Shown: in pieces, positions 1 through 12,825 of the stretch
Position numbering within the stretch: position 1 is the stretch's first letter
Layout: every line of letters starts with the position of its first letter
DNA from: Owenia fusiformis
Lineage: Eukaryota; Annelida; Polychaeta; Sabellida; Oweniidae
Assembly: GCA_903813345.2 (NCBI GenBank)
Contig: CAIIXF020000012.1
Coordinates: 22,332,184 to 22,396,183 of the forward strand
Direction of reading: 5' to 3'
Length of the DNA: 64,000 nucleotides
The notes under the pieces: generated by a model
Database searches by the model: none
Told to the model about the DNA's origin: nothing
What the model saw: the letters and a program-made list of their open reading frames with translations, nothing else
Translations under genes and position numbers: made by a program

Positions 1-3000
1 CTTATCAGTTCAATTCATGGGACTGGGTTGGCTTATATAAGGTAATTCTAGATTCAACAAGTCATTGAATGGATATTGAGCAATCACAGGGTGGACAGTT
101 GGGGAAGATGGGACCTGTAAATACACCATAGCTCCAACTTATCAGTTCAATTCATGGGACTGGGTTGGCTTATATAAGGTAAGTAAGATTCAACAAGTCA
201 TTGAATGGATATTGAGCAATCACAGGGTGGACAGTTGGGGAAGATGGGACCTGTAAATACACTATATCACCAACTTATCAGTTCAATTCATGGGACTGGG
301 TTGGCTTATATAAGGTAAGTAAGATTCAACAAGTCATTGAATGGATATTGAGCAATCACAGGGTGGACTGTTGGGGAAGATGGGACCTGTAAATACACCA
401 TAGCTCCAACTTATCAGTTCAATTCATGGGACTGGGTTGGCTTATATAAGGTAAGTAAGATTCAACAAGTCATTGAATGGATATTGAGCAATCACAGGGT
501 GGACTGTTGGGGAAGATGGGACCTGTAAATACACCATAGCTCCAACTTATCAGTTCAATTCATGGGACTGGGTTGGCTTATATAAGGTAAGTAAGATTCA
601 ACAAGTCATTGAATGGATATTGAGCAATCACAGGGTGGACTACTGTTGGGGAAGATGGGACCTGTAAATACACCATAGCTCCAACTTATCAGTTCAATTC
701 ATGGGACTGGGTTGGCTTATATAAGGTAATTCTAGATTCAACAAGTCATTGAATGGATATTGAGCAATCACAGGGTGGACTGTTGGGGAAGATGGGACCT
801 GTAAATACACCATAGCTCCAACTTATCAGTTCAATTCATGGGACTGGGTTGGCTTATATAAGGTAAGTAAGATTCAACAAGTCATTGAATGGATATTGAG
901 CAATCACAGGGTGGACTACTGTTGGGGAAGATGGGACCTGTAAATACACCATAGCTCCAACTTATCAGTTCAATTCATGGGACTGGGTTGGCTTATATAA
1001 GGTAATTCTAGATTCAACAAGTCATTGAATGGATATTGAGCAATCACAGGGTGGACTGTTGGGGAAGATGGGACCTGTAAATACACCATATCACCAAATT
1101 ATCAGTTCAATTCATGGGACTGGGTTGGCTTATATAAGGTAAGTAAGATTCAACAAGTCATTGAATGGATATTGAGCAATCACAGGGTGGACAGTTGGGG
1201 AAGATGGGACCTGTAAATACACCATAGCACCAACTTATCAGTTCAATTCATGGGACTGGGTTGGCTTATATAAGGTAATTCTAGATTCAACAAGTCATTG
1301 AATGGATATTGAGCAATCACAGGGTGGACAGTTGGGGAAGATGGGACCTGTAAATAGACCATAGCACCAACTTATCAGTTCAATTCATGGGACTGGGTTG
1401 GCTTATATAAGGTAATTCTAGATTCAACAAGTCATTGAATGGATATTGAGCAATCACAGGGTGGACAGTTGGGGAAGATGGGACCTGTAAATAGACCATA
1501 GCACCAACTTATCAGTTCAATTCATGGGACTGGGTTGGCTTATATAAGGTAATTCTAGATTCAACAAGTCATTGAATGGATATTGAGCAATCACAGGGTG
1601 GACAGTTGGGGAAGATGGGACCTGTAAATAGACCATAGCACCAACTTATCAGTTCAATTCATGGGACTGGGTTGGCTTATATAAGGTAATTCTAGATTCA
1701 ACAAGTCATTGAATGGATATTGAGCAATCACAGGGTGGACTGTTGGGGAAGATGGGACCTGTAAATACACCATAGCACCAACTTATCAGTTCAATTCATG
1801 GGACTGGGTTGGCTTATATAAGGTAATTCTAGATTCAACAAGTCATTGAATGGATATTGAGCAATCACAGGGTGGACAGTTGGGGAAGATGGGACCTGTA
1901 AATACACCATAGCTCCAACTTATCAGTTCAATTCATGGGACTGGGTTGGCTTATATAAGGTAAGTAAGATTCAACAAGTCATTGAATGGATATTGAGCAA
2001 TCACAGGGTGGACAGTTGGGGAAGATGGGACCTGTAAATACACCATATCACCAACTTATCAGTTCAATTCATGGGACTGGGTTGGCTTATATAAGGTAAG
2101 TAAGATTCAACAAGTCATTGAATGGATATTGAGCAATCACAGGGTGGACAGTTGGGGAAGATGGGACCTGTAAATACACCATATCACCAACTTATCAGTT
2201 CAATTCATGGGACTGGGTTGGCTTATACAAGGTAAGTAATTCTAGATTCAACAAGTCATTGAATGGATATTGAGCAATCACAGGGTGGACAGTTGGGGAA
2301 GATGGGACCTGTAAATACACCATAGCTCCAACTTATCAGTTCAATTCATGGGACTGGGTTGGCTTATATAAGGTAAGTAAGATTCAACAAGTCATTGAAT
2401 GGATATTGAGCAATCACAGGGTGGACAGTTGGGGAAGATGGGACCTGTAAATACACCATATCACCAACTTATCAGTTCAATTCATGGGACTGGGTTGGCT
2501 TATATAAGGTAAGTAAGATTCAACAAGTCATTGAATGGATATTGAGCAATCACAGGGTGGACAGTTGGGGAAGATGGGACCTGTAAATACACCATATCAC
2601 CAACTTATCAGTTCAATTCATGGGACTGGGTTGGCTTATATAAGGTAAGTAAGATTCAACAAGTCATTGAATGGATATTGAGCAATCACAGGGTGGACAG
2701 TTGGGGAAGATGGGACCTGTAAATACACTATATCACCAACTTATCAGTTCAATTCATGGGACTGGGTTGGCTTATATAAGGTAAGTAAGATTCAACAAGT
2801 CATTGAATGGATATTGAGCAATCACAGGGTGGACTACTGTTGGGGAAGATGGGACCTGTAAATACACCATAGCTCCAACTTATCAGTTCAATTCATGGGA
2901 CTGGGTTGGCTTATATAAGGTAAGTAAGATTCAACAAGTCATTGAATGGATATTGAGCAATCACAGGGTGGACTGTTGGGGAAGATGGGACCTGTAAATA

Positions 3001-6000
3001 CACCATAGCTCCAACTTATCAGTTCAATTCATGGGACTGGGTTGGCTTATATAAGGTAATTCTAGATTCAACAAGTCATTGAATGGATATTGAGCAATCA
3101 CAGGGTGGACTGTTGGGGAAGATGGGACCTGTAAATACACCATAGCTCCAACTTATCAGTTCAATTCATGGGACTGGGTTGGCTTATATAAGGTAAGTAA
3201 GATTCAACAAGTCATTGAATGGATATTGAGCAATCACAGGGTGGACTGTTGGGGAAGATGGGACCTGTAAATACACCATAGCTCCAACTTATCAGTTCAA
3301 TTCATGGGACTGGGTTGGCTTATATAAGGTAAGTAAGATTCAACAAGTCATTGAATGGATATTGAGCAATCACAGGGTGGACTACTGTTGGGGAAGATGG
3401 GACCTGTAAATACACCATATCACCAACTTATCAGTTCAATTCATGGGACTGGGTTGGCTTATATAAGGTAAGTAAGATTCAACAAGTCATTGAATGGATA
3501 TTGAGCAATCACAGGGTGGACAGTTGGGGAAGATGGGACCTGTAAATACACCATAGCTCCAACTTATCAGTTCAATTCATGGGACTGGGTTGGCTTATAT
3601 AAGGTAAGTAAGATTCAACAAGTCATTGAATGGATATTGAGCAATCACAGGGTGGACTGTTGGGGAAGATGGGACCTGTAAATACACCATAGCTCCAACT
3701 TATCAGTTCAATTCATGGGACTGGGTTGGCTTATATAAGGTAAGTAAGATTCAACAAGTCATTGAATGGATATTGAGCAATCACAGGGTGGACTGTTGGG
3801 GAAGATGGGACCTGTAAATACACCATAGCTCCAACTTATCAGTTCAATTCATGGGACTGGGTTGGCTTATATAAGGTAATTCTAGATTCAACAAGTCATT
3901 GAATGGATATTGAGCAATCACAGGGTGGACTGTTGGGGAAGATGGGACCTGTAAATACACCATAGCTCCAACTTATCAGTTCAATTCATGGGACTGGGTT
4001 GGCTTATATAAGGTAAGTAAGATTCAACAAGTCATTGAATGGATATTGAGCAATCACAGGGTGGACTGTTGGGGAAGATGGGACCTGTAAATACACCATA
4101 GCACCAAATTATCAGTTCAATTCATGGGACTGGGTTGGCTTATACAAGGTAAGTAATTCTAGATTCAACAAGTCATTGAATGAATATTGAGCAATCACAG
4201 GGTGGACTGTTGGGGAAGATGGGACCTGAAAATACACCATAGCTCCAACTTATCAGTTCAATTCATGGGACTGGGTTGGCTTATATAAGGTAATTCTAGA
4301 TTCAATAAGTCATTGAATGGATATTGAGCAATCACAGGGTGGACTGTTGAGGAAGATGGGACCTGTAAATACACTATATCACCAACTTATCAGTTCAATT
4401 CATGGGACTGGGTTGGCTTATATAAGGTAAGTAAGATTCAACAAGTCATTGAATAGATATTGAGCAATCACAGGGTGGACTGTTGGGGGAGATGGGACCT
4501 GCAAATATACCATAGCAGCAACTTATCAGTTCAATTCATGGGACTGGGTTGGCTTATATAAGGTAATTCTAGATTCAACAAGTCATTGAATGGATATTGA
4601 GCAATCACAGGGTGGACTGTTGAGGAAGATGGGACCTGTAAATACACCATAGCACCAACTTATCAGTTCAATTCATGGGACTGGGTTGGCTTATATAAGG
4701 TAAGTAAGATTCAACAAGTCATTGAATAGATATTGAGCAATCACAGGGTGGACTGTTGGGGGAGATGGGACCTGCAAATATACCATAGCAGCAACTTATC
4801 AGTTCAATTCATGGGACTGGGTTGGCTTATATAAGGTAATTCTAGATTCAACAAGTCATTGAATGGATATTGAGCAATCACAGGGTGGACTGTTGAGGAA
4901 GATGGGACCTGTAAATACACCATAGCACCAACTTATCAGTTCAATTCATGGGACTGGGTTGGCTTATATAAGGTAATTCTAGATTCAATAAGTCATTGAA
5001 TGGATATTGAGCAATCACAGGGTGGACAGTTTGGGAAGATGGGACCTGTAAATATACTATAGCACCAACTTATCAGTTCAATTCATGGGACTGGGTTGGC
5101 TTATATAAGGTAAGTAAGATTCAACAAGTCATTGAATGAATATTGAGCAATCACAGGGTGGACTGTTGAGGAAGATGGGACCTGTAAATACACTATAGCA
5201 CCAACTTATCAGTTCAATTCATGGGACTGGGTTGGCTTATATAAGGTAAGTAAGATTCAACAAGTCATTGAATAGATATTGAGCAATCACAGGGTGGACT
5301 GTTGGGGAAGATGGGACCTGTAAATACACTATAGCACCAACTTATCAGTTCAATTCATGGGACTGGGTTAGCTTATATAAGGTAATTCTAGATTCAATAA
5401 GTCATTGAATGAATATTGAGCAATCACAGGGTGGACAGTTGGGGAAGATGGGACCTGTAAATACACTATAGCACCAACTTATCAGTTCAATTCATGGGAC
5501 TGGGTTGGCTTATATAAGGTAAGTAATTCTAGATTCAACAAGTCATTGAATGGATATTGAGCAATCACAGGGTGGACTGTTGGGGAAGATGGGACCTGTA
5601 AATATACTATAGCACCAACTTATCAGTTCAATTCATGGGACTGGGTTGGCTTATATAAGGTAAGTAAGATTCAACAAGTCATTGAATGGATATTGAGCAA
5701 TCACAGGGTGGACAGTTGGGGAAGATGGGACCTGTAAATACACCATAGCACCAACTTATCAGTTCAATTCATGGGACTGGGTTGGTTTATATAAGGTAAG
5801 TAAGATTCAACAAGTCATTGAATGGATATTGAGCAATCACAGGGTGGACAGTTGGGGAAGATGGGACCTGTAAATACACTATAGCACCAACTTATCAGTT
5901 CAATTCATGGGACTGGGTTGGTTTATATAAGGTAAGTAAGATTCAACAAGTCATTGAATGGATATTGAGCAATCACAGGGTGGACAGTTGGGGAAGATGG

Positions 6001-8712
6001 GACCTGTAAATACACCATATCACCAACTTATCAGTTCAATTCATGGGACTGGGTTGGCTTATATAAGGTAAGTAAGATTCAACAAGTCATTGAATGGATA
6101 TTGAGCAATCACAGGGTGGACAGTTGGGGAAGATGGGACCTGTAAATACACCATAGCACCAACTTATCAGTTCAATTCATGGGACTGGGTTGGCTTATAT
6201 AAGGTAAGTAAGATTCAACAAGTCATTGAATAGATATTGAGCAATCACAGGGTGGACTGTTGGGGAAGATGGGACCTGTAAATACACCATAGCACCAACT
6301 TATCAGTTCAATTCATGGGACTGGGTTGGCTTATATAAGGTAAGTAAGATTCAACAAGTCATTGAATAGATATTGAGCAATCACAGGGTGGACAGTTGGG
6401 GAAGATGGGACCTGTAAATACACTATAGCACCAACTTATCAGTTCAATTCATGGGACTGGGTTGGCTTATATAAGGTAATTCTAGATTCAACAAGTCATT
6501 GAATAGATATTGAGCAATCACAGGGTGGACAGTTGGGGAAGATGGGACCTGTAAATACACCATAGCACCAACTTATCAGTTCAATTCATGGGACTGGGTT
6601 GGCTTATATAAGGTAATTCTAGATTCAACAAGTCATTGAATAGATATTGAGCAATCACAGGGTGGACAGTTGGGGAAGATGGGACCTGTAAATACACTAT
6701 AGCACCAACTTATCAGTTCAATTCATGGGACTGGGTTGGCTTATATAAGGTAATTCTAGATTCAACAAGTCATTGAATAGATATTGAGCAATCACAGGGT
6801 GGACAGTTCGGGAAGATGGGACCTGTAAATACACCATAGCACCAACTTATCAGTTCAATTCATGGGACTGGGTTGGCTTATATAAGGTAATTCTAGATTC
6901 AACAAGTCATTGAATAGATATTGAGCAATCACAGGGTGGACAGTTGGGGAAGATGGGACCTGTAAATACACTATAGCACCAACTTATCAGTTCAATTCAT
7001 GGGACTGGGTTGGCTTATATAAGGTAAGTAAGATTCAACAAGTCATTGAATGGATATTGAGCAATCACAGGGTGGACAGTTGGGGAAGATGGGACCTGTA
7101 AATACACCATAGCACCAACTTATCAGTTCAATTCATGGGACTGGGTTGGCTTATATAAGGTAATTCTAGATTCAACAAGTCATTGAATGGATATTGAGCA
7201 ATCACAGGGTGGACTGTTGGGGAAGATGGGACCTGTAAATACACCATATCACCAACTTATCAGTTCAATTCATGGGACTGGGTTGGCTTATATAAGGTAA
7301 GTAAGATTCAACAAGTCATTGAATGGATATTGAGCAATCACAGGGTGGACAGTTGGGGAAGATGGGACCTGTAAATATACTATAGCACCAACTTATCAGT
7401 TCAATTCATGGGACTGGGTTGGCTTATATAAGGTAAGTAAGATTCAACAAGTCATTGAATGGATATTGAGCAATCACAGGGTGGACAGTTGGGGAAGATG
7501 GGACCTGTAAATACACCATAGCACCAACTTATCAGTTCAATTCATGGGACTGGGTTGGCTTATATAAGGTAAGTAAGATTCAACAAGTCATTGAATGGAT
7601 ATTGAGCAATCACAGGGTGGACAGTTGGGGAAGATGGGACCTGTAAATACACCATATCACCAACTTATCAGTTCAATTCATGGGACTGGGTTGGCTTATA
7701 TAAGGTAATTCTAGATTCAACAAGTCATTGAATGAATATTGAGCAATCACAGGGTGGACAGTTGGGGAAGATGGGACCTGTAAATACACCATATCACCAA
7801 CTTATCAGTTCAATTCATGGGACTGGGTTGGCTTATATAAGGTAAGTAATTCTAGATTCAACAAGTCATTGAATGAATATTGAGCAATCACAGGGTGGAC
7901 AGTTGGGGAAGATGGGACCTGTAAATACACTATAGCACCAACTTATCAGTTCAATTCATGGGACTGGGTTGGCTTATATAAGGTAAGTAAGATTCAACAA
8001 GTCATTGAATGGATATTGAGCAATCACAGGGTGGACAGTTGGGGAAGATGGGACCTGTAAATACACCATAGCACCAACTTATCAGTTCAATTCATGGGAC
8101 TGGGTTGGCTTATATAAGGTAAGTAAGATTCAACAAGTCATTGAATGGATATTGAGCAATCACAGGGTGGACAGTTGGGGAAGATGGGACCTGTAAATAC
8201 ACCATAGCACCAACTTATCAGTTCAATTCATGGGACTGGGTTGGCTTATATAAGGTAAGTAATTCTAGATTCAACAAGTCATTGAATGAATATTGAGCAA
8301 TCACAGGGTGGACAGTTGGGGAAGATGGGACCTGTAAATACACTATAGCACCAACTTATCAGTTCAATTCATGGGACTGGGTTGGCTTATATAAGGTAAG
8401 TAAGATTCAACAAGTCATTGAATGAATATTGAGCAATCACAGGGTGGACTACTGTTGGGGAAGATGGGACCTGTAAATACACTATATCACCAACTTATCA
8501 GTTCAATTCATGGGACTGGGTTGGCTTATATAAGGTAAGTAAGATTCAACAAGTCATTGAATGGATATTGAGCAATCACAGGGTGGACAGTTGGGGAAGA
8601 TGGGACCTGTAAATACACCATATCACCAACTTATCAGTTCAATTCATGGGACTGGGTTGGCTTATATAAGGTAAGTAATTCTAGATTCAACAAGTCATTG
8701 AATGAATATTGA
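1..8712. repeat. Satellite array, ~137-bp monomer, about 64 copies
   Basis: Head-to-tail monomers, each starting CTTATCAGTTCAATTCATGG, run from the window edge to 8712, where the last one breaks off after AATGAATATTGAG. The period is 136, 137 or about 140 bp. The differences come from a few recurrent variable sites. After TATATAAGG the monomer reads TAAGTAAGATTC, TAATTCTAGATTC, or the long TAAGTAATTCTAGATTC. Other sites are GGACAGTT/GGACTGTT/GGACTACTGTT, AATGGATATT/AATAGATATT/AATGAATATT and CATAGCTCC/CATATCACC/CATAGCACC. The long form (for example near 2232, 4148, 5520, 7850, 8257, 8674) could give both shorter forms by one small deletion each. Locally, dimers of 273 bp are repeated (4386-4658 and 4659-4931), and three identical 137-bp monomers follow one another from 1371. 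No frame stays open. The left end lies outside the window. Confidence 0.98.
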
Positions 8713-8823
8713 GAAATATTGTTGACAGCTCACATCACAATGGGAAACCCAAACTAACTTTCCTTATAATTTATTTACTCCAAGTTGTTTTGGCATACTA
8801 TAGGTACTTAGTTTTGTAATTAT

Positions 8824-10500
8824 GTCACCACCAAAAGTGGTGACATATTGTTATGGTCTCCGTTTTTTTGCGACAGCGGTTGGTGGTTGGCGTTTGGTGG
8901 TTGGCGGTTGGTGGTTGGAGGTTGGCGTCCGGCGTCTGTAACAATTTCTTACAACTTCCTATAACTTAACAAATACTGTTTAGACTGACTTCAATTTTTT
9001 TCTAAATCATCTACATGTTCTCAGAAGTTCAAATCTGACTTTAGATTTGACATTTGACCTTCAATGACCTTCTCAAGGTCAAAAAGGTCTTTTTTCATCT
9101 TGCTTCACATTGACTAAATTTTTTTTCAAAATCATCTACATGTTCTCAGAAATTCAAATCTGACTTTAGATTTGACTATAGATTTGACATTTGACCTTCA
9201 AATCTGACTTAAGATTTGACATTTGACCTTCAATGACCTTCTCAAGGTCAAAAAAGGTCAAAAAGGTCTGTTTTCAACTTGCTTCAAATTGACTAAATTT
9301 TTTTTTCAAAATCATCTACGTGTTCTCAGAAATTAAAATCTGACTTAATATTTGACTTTTGACCTTTTCAAGGTCAAAAAAGGTCAAAAAGGTCTGTTTT
9401 CAACTTGCTTCAAATTGACTAAAAAAAATTTCAAAATCATCTACGTGTTCTCAGAAATTCAAATCTGACTTTAGATTTGACTTAAGATTTGACATTTGAC
9501 CTTCAATGACCTTCTCAAAGTCAAAAAAGGTCAAAAAGGTCTTTTTTCAACTTGCTTCAAATTGACTAAATTTTTTTTTAAATCATCTACATGTTCTCAG
9601 AAATTCAAATCTGACTTTAGATTTGACATTTGACCTTCAATGACCTTCTCAAAGTCAAAAAAGGTCAAAAAGGTCTTTTTTCAACTTGCTTCAAATTGAC
9701 CAAATTCCTTTTTTCAAAATCATCTACATCTTTTCAGAAGTTCAAATTTGACTTTACAAGTTCTCAGAAGTTCAAATCTGACTTTAGATTTGACCTTTGA
9801 CCTTCAATGACCTTCTCAAGGTCAAAAAGGTCTTTTTTCAACTTGCTTCAAATTGACTAAATTTTTCTTTCAAAATCATCTACATGTTCTCAGAAATTCA
9901 AATCTCTAGGTCAAAAAAGGTCAAAAAGGTCTGTTTTCAACTTGCTTCAAATTGACCAAATTCCTTTTTTCAAAATCATCTACATCTTTTCAGAAGTTCA
10001 AATTTGACTTTACAAGTTCTCAGAAGTTCAAATCTGACTTTAGATTTGACCTTTGACCTTCAATGACCTTCTCAAGGTCAAAAAGGTCTTTTTTCAACTT
10101 GCTTCAAATTGACTAATTTTTTTTTTCAAAATCATCTACATGTTCTCAGAAGTTCAAATCTGACTTTAGATTTGACATTTGACCTTCAATGACCTTTTCA
10201 AGGTCAAAAAGGTCTTTTTTCAACTTGCTTCAAATTTACTTAATTTTTTTTCAAAATCATCTACATGTTCTCAGAAGTTCAAATCAGACTTTACATTTGA
10301 CATTTGACCTTCAATGACCTTCTCAATGTCAAAAAAAGTCAAAGAGGTATTTTTTCAACTTGCTTCAAATTGACGAATTTTTTTTTCAAAATCATCTACA
10401 TGTTCTAAGAAGTTCAAATCAAACCTTCTTAAGGTCAAAAGGTATTTTCCAACTTGCTTTAAATTGACCAAATTGTTTTAGGTGGTGACATTTTGTCATG
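8824..10500. repeat. Imperfect tandem repeat rich in AGGTCA half-sites
   Basis: The block starts with TCACCACC...GGTGGTGACATATTG and ends with GGTGGTGACATTTTGTCATG (10481-10500), so both ends carry the same GGTGGTGACAT motif. A GGTTGGTGG-rich stretch (8875-8935) follows the left end. From about 8970 to 10480 there are about 11 imperfect units of 100-150 bp. Each carries CATCTACATGTTCTCAGAA, an AAATCTGACTTTAGATTTGAC dyad, TGACCTTCAATGACCTTC, AAGGTCAAAAAGGTC and CAACTTGCTTCAAATTGAC. The TGACCT/AGGTCA hexamers occur as direct repeats spaced by 4 (and by 1 near 9790 and 10050) and as everted pairs. No coding frame is present. The shared ends suggest a repeat-bearing mobile element. Confidence 0.85.
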
Positions 10501-10748
10501 TTAATGCCTTGTATCATTCTGTGTTTCCCCTTTGGCACCTTTGCATACTTCTGTATTTGCCAATTGATGTGTCTTTTTTAACAATACTTTGAAATACTCT
10601 TCGAGAATTTTCTGAGAGAAATTTGTTTGTTTATATGAGATTCTAATTTGATGAATAAATAACAATACACATTTCTAAGTGCTAAATGTATTTCATGCCT
10701 TATATTACAATTATCCAAATAATGTATGAAGTATTAGATGTAAAAGTA

Positions 10749-10915
10749 CAGTAAAACACGTCTAATCTGAAACATCACTGGGACCAACCAAAGATGTTCA
10801 GATTGACAGGTGTTCACATTCAGAGCTTTTAACATGGAAATCTATGGCAGATTAAAAAATGGGACTGAAAAAGTGTTCACATTGACATGTGTTCGGCTAT
10901 ATACAGGTTTTACTG
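10749..10915. mobile_element. Short TA-flanked inverted-repeat element (pogo/mariner-like MITE)
   Basis: The 167-bp element begins CAGTAAAACACGTCTAATC and ends GGTTTTACTG, with TA on each side (10747-10748 and 10916-10917). Inside are dispersed GTTCA(G/C)ATT motifs in both orientations. Similar elements with the same ends lie at 13173-13618 and 32828-33026, so this is a family. It has no coding capacity. Its right end is fused to the first unit of the minisatellite that follows. Confidence 0.75.
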
Positions 10916-10917
10916 TA

Positions 10918-12825
10918 TTGTTTATCTCCCTATAGGCTGACTTCCAACACTATTGGGACTATGAGACGTATTACTGTATTGTTTATCTCCCTATAGGCTG
11001 ACTTCCAACACTATGGGGACTATGAGACATATTACTGTATTGTTTATCTCCCTGTAGGCTGACTTCCAACACTATGGGGACTATGAGACGTATTACTGTA
11101 TTGTTTATCTCCCTATAGGCAGAATCCCAACACTATGGGGACTATGAGACGTATTACTGTATTGTTTATCTCCCTGTAGGCTGACTTCCAACACTATGGG
11201 GACTATGAGACGTATTACTGTATACAATTGTTGACCTCTCCAGAGGTCAACCGGCAAAATTGTATACTGAAACTGTAAACCGAGAAACTACTGTTGACAG
11301 AGACCGAAGGTCGAGGTCAACAGTAGTTTCAAGGTTTACAGTCGAGGTATACGATTTTGACGGTTGACCGAATGGAGAGGTCTACAATTGTTTTGTTAGT
11401 CCAAAGAAACTAATAATACAATCTAATATCAATCGGCATGGCTTCATTTCATAATCTTTTCTCCGAACCAGTACGTCAGCAATATTTTTGAAGAAAATCT
11501 GAAGACAGTGGTAGCTAAACTCTCTATATTCGGCACATCATGGCGTACTCATTAGTAAATTAATGTTGATTTTACGTTTTTATTTGCATTTTTGCTATAC
11601 CTGTCTAGTAAACTCAAAATATCACTTTCATCAACGTTTTCAATAGTATGACGTCATAAAACTTTTTTTTCAAAAGTAGCGGTCAACAGTATCTAGTAGC
11701 GGTCAACAGTGCATATTGTTGACAGCTAATCAACCAATCAGAATCGAGTATTTCAGTTGAGGTACTAACAATATTGTTTATCTTCCTATAGGCTGACTCC
11801 CAACACTATGGGGACTATGAGACATATTACTGTATTGTTTATCTCCCTGTAGGCTGACTTCCAACACTATGGGGATTATGAGACGTATTACTGTATTGTT
11901 TATCTCCCTGTAGGCTGACTTCCAACACTATGGGGATTATGAGACGTATTACTGTATTTTTTATCTCCCTGTCTAGTAGGCTGACTCCCAACACTATGGG
12001 GACTATGAGACGTATTACTGTATTGTTTATAGGCTGACTTCCAACACTATGGGGACTATGAGACGTATTACTGTATTGTTTATCTCCCTATAGGCTGACT
12101 TCCAACACTATGGGGACTATGAGACGTATTACTGTATTGTTTATCTCCCTATAGGCTGACTCCCAACACTATGGGGACTATGAGACGTATTACTGTATTG
12201 TTTATCTCCCTATAGGCTGACTCCCAACACTATGGGGACCATGAGACGTATTACTGTATTGTTTATCTCCATATAGGCTGACTTCCAACACTATGGGGAC
12301 TATGAGACGTATTACTGTATTGTTTATCTCCCTATAGGCTGACTTCCAACACTATGGGGACTGTGAGACGTATTACTGTATTGTTTATCTCCCTATAGGC
12401 TGACTCCCAACACTATGGGGACTATGAGACGGGTTACTGTATTGTTTATCTCCCTATAGGCTGACTTCCAACACTATGGGGACTATGAGACGTATTACTG
12501 TATTGTTTTTCTCCCTATAGGCTGACTTCCAACACTATGGGGACTATGAGACGTATTATTGTATTGTTTATCTCCCTATAGGCTGACTTCCAACACTATG
12601 GGGACTATGAGACGTATTACTGTATTGTTTATCTCCCTATAGGCTGACTTCCAACACTATGGGGACTATGAGACGTATTATTGTATTGTTTATCTCCCTA
12701 TAGGCTGACTTCCAACACTATGGGGACTATGAGACGTATTACTGTATTGTTTATCTCCCTATAGGCTGACTTCCAATACTATGGGGACTATGAGACGTAT
12801 TATTGTATTGTTTATCTCCCTATAG
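10918..12825 (+). repeat. 61-bp minisatellite made of an intron 3' end plus exon start
   Basis: About 22 copies of a 61-bp unit precede the real exon. Each unit has about 38 bases matching the first bases of the exon at 12826 (GCTGACTTCCAACACTATGG and on through GAGACGTATTA). It continues with CTGTATTGTTTATCTCCCTATAG, which is the pyrimidine-rich 3' splice site in front of that exon. The array therefore contains about 20 near-identical splice acceptors, and only the last is followed by a complete exon. Variation is low: CTGACTCCC for CTGACTTCC, TATTATTG for TATTACTG, one shortened unit near 12025, and one CTGTCTAGTAGG variant near 11970. Because 61 is not a multiple of 3, reading through units would shift frame. 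A foldback insertion splits the array at 11225-11776. Confidence 0.95.
11225..11776. mobile_element. Foldback element inserted in the minisatellite
   Basis: About 550 bp interrupt the 61-bp array. The left part (about 11224-11393) is a long imperfect hairpin. Its outer arms are ACAATTGTTGACCTCTCCAG and its complement near 11370-11393. Its inner arms are GTAAACC..GAAACTACTGTTGAC and GTCAACAGTAGTTTC..GGTTTAC, centred near 11309. The right part repeats GGTCAACAGT (11692, 11702, 11711 region), then CAACCAATCAGAATCGAG, and ends GAGGTACTAACAATATTG, which resembles the left terminus inverted. No coding frame is present. The exact ends are uncertain by a few bases because the flanking unit sequence (TGTATTGTTT) resembles the termini. 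Confidence 0.75.

Noticed and set aside
1-8712. CRISPR-like repeat-spacer structure
   Set aside because: There are no unique spacers; whole monomers repeat, and the genome is eukaryotic.
1-8712. TATA boxes as about 64 promoters
   Set aside because: The TATATAAG word is part of an identical satellite monomer; without transcript evidence it is not called as a promoter.
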